A stretch of DNA of 64,000 bases, from positions 4,156,538-4,220,537 of the forward strand of contig NC_037254.1 in the NCBI RefSeq assembly GCF_000002425.4, written 5' to 3'. Numbering within the stretch: the first letter of the stretch is position 1; every line of letters begins with the position of its first letter. Made by a program: the position numbers and the translations under genes. Positions 58,036 through 64,000 of this stretch are shown piece after piece. A model generated the notes under the pieces. It did no database searches. It was given only the letters and a program-made list of their open reading frames with translations, and had not been told where the DNA came from. The stretch is from Physcomitrium patens (taxonomy: Eukaryota; Streptophyta; Bryopsida; Funariales; Funariaceae).

Positions 58036-59831
58036 CTCAGCTCTTCGAAACCGATTGCATACCAAACCCAACGCTGCCGGATTTCGGAGTAGTGCAAGGT
58101 CGGCGGATCAAATGTCAAACCCAAGAGCTGCTTTCTTTCAAACACAGCGGCACCCAGCGGAGCTAATGTCAATGGCACAAGCAGGTCATTTTCACTGAAT
58201 TCTGCTTCCGAGTCGGACTTGTTTGCCGAAACATCTCAAAGGATGTCACAGAGCGGCGCTTAATGTTGATGAAAACTTCACCATGACCATAGCGGCTTCT
58301 TTTGGTTGAGCGCACGCCGAAGGATGTCAAAGTAGTTGCTAATAAAAGTATCATAAAGGAAACCAAGGTGGTGGTTACTTGTGTGACTTGATTTAAAGCA
58401 TTGAAGAGGACGGCGGTTGGATTCTATTCCAGATCCATAGCGCGATTATGTCAAAGGGTGTACCCTCCATAATACGAAAAAAAACAAGCAGTTCTCAAGT
58501 CACCAGTCATCCACCAACGCACCATTGGACACGGAAAACCATTTTAGAAGTCAACACACGCCAATCACGCGAAATCGGTCTCGATGGAATGATTTATAAA
58601 TGTCAGTGTCTGGAACCAGTTCACCCTCGAGGATGCATTAACCGTCAACATCGAATGCAACTTTTCTTGGATGGACTGACAAAGGACCACGTAACCTCCA
58701 TATTGGCAACAAGGTCGTCGAAAAGATTACATTACCTCGCTGACTTTGGGTTTGATTGCGTCGTTTCACTGAAGCACGGATTCTGGAAAGATTCACCGGC
58801 GCGCAATAAATGTATCATGCCTGATTTCATGCTCACAAGTTGCTGATATTTTGGGATTTGGAAAGTTGAAACAAGCATATCCATTATATCAACACCCGCT
58901 GCTGCGGAGTGTGTCGAGGTCATTTGACCGACAATCATTTCTGCTTCTTCATTGATCTTTCCCACGAAACTGATTGAGCCTTTCACCCCAACCCTAAAAG
59001 ATGCCCGAAGAAATGGTTTTGTGAGTAACTCTCATAAAGCAGCGAGAAGCACGACTGCTTTGTATGATTACCATCACAATTTTGCATTTTACTCAACAGG
59101 AAAGGTAGAAGTATTGTGCTGGGTGAGAAATGGTCCTACCATGATCAACGGAACATGAAGTTCTATGATCTGCTAAATTCACTGTAATATCTGCAGTAAA
59201 ACAATGGTGACTTGACTTTGCACCTGACATGCAGTGGCTACCTTTGTACATTGAAGCATCTGCATCTCACATGTTCAAGTAAATAAAGCGAATCTCCCGA
59301 AGGATTTAGTTCAGTCAGTTTCATTCTGATTAACCGAAATGCAGCTTTGTGCATCTAACTTTGCATTTCAGCCGCCTTGACAACATGCAAAAGTTAGAAG
59401 TTTGTTTGTTCTCATTGAACGTTGAAACTTGTGAGAAAACTCAAACACAACTCTGTCACTGATCGTTGTTGAAGAAGAAGTCCATGCAGCAATATTACTT
59501 TGGTAAGTACCCACCTTTGAAATATTCATACAAAATTTAGAAATTATTATTCAAATGATGTTTCTTGATAGAAAGAAATAAGAAGTTTTGTAGAAGTACA
59601 TCATCACAAAGTGATAAGGTCATCCAAAAGAGAGCCAACTCATCAACTTGCAAATATTCCTTATCAGTAGGATAAACTTACAATTTGTTAGAAAAATCCC
59701 AAATTAATACAGAATAATATGGAAGCAACTCTAAATAGCAATGTTGTATGTAAATAAGTACTTTTATGTGCATTAATCAATGTAAACACTTTCTTCATTC
59801 AACATCTTGTGGTTAACATATTGCAATCTAT
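58036..59831 (-). promoter_or_regulatory. 5' flank of the PSY-type gene
   Basis: Balanced composition to about 59480, then AT-richer up to the LTR of element E. It probably holds the promoter and 5' leader. A plus-strand ORF at 58448-58846 (132 aa) has no recognisable domain and no supporting context; I do not call it a gene. Confidence 0.4.
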
Positions 59832-60361
59832 TGTCAAGGACAAGAACTCGATGAAAGCTAAAGAGTAAGTGAGACTTTTCTCAAAAAGAAATAGGACAAA
59901 ATAGAAATATGTATATTAAGAAAGAAACTGGAATGGCTATTGCCAAAATACAAGAAAACTAGAGACCCTTGAAACTAGACTAGAAGCAAGAAAGGAGTTG
60001 ACAAGAGTGAAGAGGGCTTCACTCTTGCCTCTATATATACTATCTAACTAGAAGCCACGTGGCGATGTTCTATAAGACCTCCAATATATGTTGACTTTCT
60101 AGGCCACATGCCTTTGCTTGCAAGGCAAGTTTTCTATGGATGGACCACGTAGTTAGCTTGTTCTTTAAGCTTCCAACATACGTGGCACATGGCTAACTTG
60201 TTGACCAAGTTTCTAACCTAAAAGTCAACTATAGACTCCTATAAAGTCAAAGCAGCATCTATGAAGCTTCTAAGAAGCTTCTCTAGAAGATATTACATAA
60301 TTAACCTACTTTTACATACTTTTATCTATTCATATAGGTAATTATATGTATGTCCGTGACA
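59832..60361 (-). repeat. 3' LTR of element E
   Basis: 530 bp. The R/U5 side (59832-60040) is close to D, while the U3 side (60050-60361) is diverged and closer to Y/A-type, containing GAAGCTTCTAAGAAGCTTC-like units. Confidence 0.9.
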
Positions 60362-60399
60362 TTACCCTCCCTTCTAGGGACGAGTTCCACGAGGAGCGG

Positions 60400-60573
60400 T
60401 GACTCTATATTGAGAAAATCTAATATGCGGCGAATTGTATTTGCTACATACTCTGATCTTTGTTCTCTTCGAAGATAGTTGATGGATCCTCTTAGCCATC
60501 GATAGTGTCCCATTCCAGGGCGAGAAGACCACCCTGTTATTTGATCACTGTTGAGGCCTTCATAACTTCCTCA
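60400..60573 (-). pseudogene. ORF3 fragment of element E
   Basis: Only the C-terminal part (GSYEG to the REQRSEYVANTIRRIL block) remains. A deletion joins it directly to the end of pol near 60571, and the normal stop is lost. Confidence 0.75.
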
Positions 60574-60600
60574 ATCTTGTCTCTTTTATAAGAGAGGTTT

Positions 60601-63600
60601 TCATCTTGGTTTTGATGGATGTCGTTGATGAAAAACTTTGACTTTAGCTGATGCATTTGCTAGATTCCTGGATGGCTCCCATGTGCGCTCACTAATATCA
60701 TATCCGCACCAATGAACAAGATATTCCAGCTTATTTCGGCACCGCCTTGAGTCTAATATCTCTTCCACCTCAAATTCTTCATTATTATCTACTTCTATAG
60801 GAGGCGGTGGCATTTGTCTTCTTCCTTGTATATCCACTGTCTTATATGGTTCAAGAAGAGACACGTGGAATACAGGATGGATCTTCATTGACTCCGGTAG
60901 ATGTAACCGATATGCAACTGGGTTGATCTGTTCAGAAACAGAAAAGGGGCCAAGACTACGATAGTCCAATTTGTCACAAGGTCGAGTGGTCTTGATATTG
61001 CGACGAAGTAGCCATACCTTATCACCCACGTTGAGTTGTGGTTGCTCTTTACGATATACATCTGCATTTATCTTTTGTCGTTCTTGAGCTTTCTTCAACT
61101 GCGCCTTCATTATTGCATGTAACTCTGACAACCGATTTGCCATATCTTCTGCTGCAGGATTATCAACTTTTGAAAAATCAAAAGTATCAAGTCGTGGATG
61201 ATAGCCATAATTGGCAAAGAAAGGTGTTTGTTGCGTGGAGGAATGTACCGTATTATTATAAGCAAACTCTGCCAATGGCAGAAGGTTTGTCCAATCATCT
61301 TGTTGGTAGTTGATAGTACACCTTAAATACTGTTCCAAGACTTGGTTTACGCGCTCTGTTTGTCCATCAGTTTGAGGATGGAAAGCTGAAGATAGCTTTA
61401 TGTCCACTTTTAAAATCTTGAAAAGGGTCCTCCAGAATCTTGACACAAATTGAGTTCCCCTATCTGATATGATATCTTTAGGCAATCCATGATAGCGATA
61501 GATATTATCAATGAAAAGCTTAGCTGTTTCTTCACCTGTGATAGATTTTGTACATGGCATAAAATGTGCCATCTTGGTGAAACGATCTACTATCACAAAT
61601 ATAGAATCATAAGATCTTGAGTTTGGAAGATCTGTGATGAAATCCATAGAAACAGAAGACCATGGTTGTTCTGGTATAGGTAATGGCTGAAGAAGTCCGT
61701 AAGGTCGATGTCGAGGAATTTTTGATCTTGAACAAATATCACATGATTGTACAAAGTCTTTGACTGACTTCCACATTTGTGGCCACCAAAAATCTCTTGA
61801 TATGAGTTCCAAAGTCTTATTATATCCAAAGTGCCCTGCTGCTGGAAAGTCATGACGTGCTTGAAGAACACGCAAACGTGCTTTTCCTTCTGGAACATAT
61901 AGGCGTCCTTCAAAATATAATAGATTATTCTTGAACTCGAACTTAGAAGAATCATGAGACTTGGAAGAATTATTCTCGATATCATGAACAAGAGGGTCTG
62001 AGGACATACTGGACTGGATTTGCTTGAGAAAAGTTGAATCAACAGTCAATGTTGATTTCACTGCTCGGAGATGAAATTGCTCCGGTTTCAAGAGGACCGT
62101 TCTTTGTTGCTCAAAAGCTGCATCTCCTTTTTTTGGTGCAAAATAAGAACGTCTAGACAGGGCATCGGACAAAGCTTGTTGTTTTCCTGGCCGATAAGTG
62201 ATAATGAAGTCGAATCTTGACAAAGACATACTCCAACGAGCTTGACGACGATTCAACACGTGGCTGACATGAAATACTCGAGGTTCTTGTGATCTGTATA
62301 CACAATGACTGGACTAGAAGCACCTTCTAGATAATGACGCCATTCTTGAAAAGAATCCACGATTGCAAGAAGTTCTTTATCGTGGATCTCATAATTGATC
62401 TCGGCTGTTGAGAATTTTCTTGAATGAAAAGCTATCGGATGAAGTTTGTCATCTGTTCCCATTTGTGATAAAACTGCACCCAAGGCAAAATCTGATGCAT
62501 CTGTTTCCATAAAAAATGCCTTGAAAAAGTCAACACGATATAAGACTGGTGCAGAGACAAACGATGTCTTCAAGGCTTCAAATGCTGCTTCCGCTTCTTG
62601 ATTCCATTGGAATTTATCTTTACTAGTCAAGCGTGTAAGTGGAGCTGCAATTCGTGAGAAGTCTTTGATGAAGATCCGATAGTAATTGGCAAATCCCAAG
62701 AAACATTGGACATCTCTTACAGTCTTTGGAATCTTCCAATCCATGATTGTTTGGACTTTCTTAGAATCCATCATAAGACCATCATTTGAAATGATGTATC
62801 CTAAAAAGTCAACTTGAGTAGTGTGAAATACACACTTTTTCATCTTGGCGTACAATCCTGCATCTCTGAGTTTTTGTAATACTTGACGAACATGTATTTC
62901 ATGTTCTTCAACATTCTTAGAATAAATCAGGATATCGTCTAGGTAGCAGACGACAAAATTGTCTAAGAATTCACGAAATACATCATTCATGAGATGTTGA
63001 AAAGCAGCTGGTGCATTCGTGAGTCCAAAAGGCATGACATTATATTCAAAATGTCCGTACCTGGTTCGAAACGCAGTCTTCCATTCATCTCCTTCTTTGA
63101 TCCGTACTAGATTATATGCTCCTCTTAGATCTATTTTTGTATAGATCTTAGCTTGATTCAACTGGTCAAGGAGTCGTGATATCAAAGGTAATGGATACCT
63201 GTTCTTGATTGTGATCTTGTTGAGTCCTCGATAGTCAACACACATTCGTAAAGATCCATCTTTTTTCTTTACGAATAGAATTGGAGCTCCTGCTGGAGAT
63301 TTTGAATGGCGTATGAAATTCTTCTCTAAATTCTCGTCAATATATGTCTTGAGTTCAGCCAACTCATCTTGCGATAAACTGTAAATTGGTCCAAATGGTG
63401 GCTGAGTTCCTTCCTTGAGATCGATTGAACAATCGTATGGGCGATGCTCAGGAAGAATATCTGCATTCTTTTTCTCAAAAACGTCTTGATAATCCTGATA
63501 TTGACTTGGAATGCCACTTGAAGTCTTTACGCTTTCAGAAATAGGTGCAGCATAAATAGCAAAAGTTGATCCTTCTTTTGCTGCGTGTATAAATGCTTTT

Positions 63601-64000
63601 GCACCTATAGGTGCGAGTTTTACTATACTAGACTCATGGTTTTTTACTTGGTTAATAGAACTGTTACTAATGCTTTGAGGAAAATCAAGTTTACGAGAAA
63701 TCCAATCTATTCGAGGATTATACTTTTCTAACCATGATAAGCCTAAAATTACTGGATTAGAGGGAGATCTAATTATATTAAAAATTACGCAACTACTATG
63801 ACCATTTATTACTACATCTACAGGAAGTGTTTCGTGAGTTACATCTCCAGAAGACAACGGACGACCATCTATGACTTCTACGTGTACAGGTTTAGTTTTT
63901 TGTATTAATGATATTCTATGACATCTAGCAAATTCTTCATCTAAAAAACAAGATGAGGCTCCTGAATCTACCAAGGCAGAGGCTTTGTAATTATTAGGTC
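60601..64000 (-). pseudogene. Pol of element E, one frameshift
   Basis: Near-intact pol: protease VDSGASSCFLDEEF at the right edge (about 63970), [13 protein letters not shown] (about 62945), RNase H METDASDFALG, full integrase and chromodomain ending TGA at 60601-60603. RT, RNase H, integrase and chromodomain catalytic motifs are present. The only break seen is a 1-nt deletion at about 62255 (ACACGTGG against ACACGCGTG in D), which puts RNase H and integrase in different frames. It lacks the RNase H stop shared by B and D. Confidence 0.9.

Larger units (their letters stand above)
59832..64000 (-). mobile_element. Element E: Ty3/gypsy chromovirus, truncated by the window edge
   Basis: Minus strand; 3' LTR 59832-60361, ORF3 remnant, and pol up to the protease at the right edge. 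RT to chromodomain is almost identical to B and D, but the U3 part of the LTR and the protease differ clearly, suggesting a recombinant. Gag and 5' LTR lie beyond 64000, so no target duplication can be checked. Confidence 0.92.

Noticed and set aside
58448..58846. 132-aa plus-strand ORF opposite the PSY-type gene promoter
   Set aside because: No recognisable motif and no supporting neighbours; length is possible by chance in this composition.
1..64000. tRNA or rRNA genes
   Set aside because: No cloverleaf-like segment or rRNA sequence was recognised on reading; a tRNAscan-type search could not be run.

Overview
The window is nuclear DNA of a land plant. Evidence: spliced genes with GT-AG introns, a 14-exon eukaryotic autophagy-type gene, a plant sulfated-peptide hormone precursor, and intergenic DNA built from nested Ty3/gypsy chromodomain retrotransposons plus AT-rich decay. 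The mix of gene islands and AT-rich nested chromoviruses, with a possible telomere-like CCCTAAA-type array, resembles a moss such as Physcomitrium patens; the species is inference.

Layout. (1) 1-815: decayed Ty1/copia RNase H. (2) 960-25538: old plus-strand Ty3/gypsy element Z, split by element A (2166-8396) and element C (8449-21068); C is itself split by minus-strand element D (10817-17188), a three-level nest (Z > C > D). (3) 25539-27850: AT-rich spacer. (4) 27851-38157: gene island with a plus-strand 2OG-Fe(II)-oxygenase-like gene (29927-32533) convergent with a minus-strand PHAF1/UPF0183 gene (33929-37542). (5) 38158-54416: old minus-strand element Y, split by the well-preserved plus-strand element B (43789-50137) and by non-autonomous insertions X1, X2 and X3; X1 carries the telomere-like array. 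(6) 54417-56372: AT-rich spacer with microsatellites. (7) 56373-59831: second gene island with a three-exon minus-strand PSY-type peptide precursor (57028-58035). (8) 59832-64000: minus-strand element E, running off the window.

The gypsy elements share one architecture: LTR, leader, gag, then pol in the -1 frame (protease, RT, RNase H, integrase, chromodomain), then an extra sense ORF (ORF3), polypurine tract and LTR. Three features look little described. First, about 30 nt below the LTR TATA box lies a hairpin whose distal arm is complementary to the sequence just after the 5' LTR, as expected for Tf1-like self-priming; the pairing is kept in two families whose sequences differ. Second, a slippery heptamer lies exactly 18 nt before the gag TAG in the gag-pol overlaps checked, with a 7-bp stem enclosing the TAG in B and D. 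Third, ORF3 is conserved between two diverged families. The LTR of element C also carries perfect heat-shock-element arrays upstream of its TATA box.

All splice models were assembled by hand from reading frame, GT-AG sites and family similarity; no alignment or database search was run.
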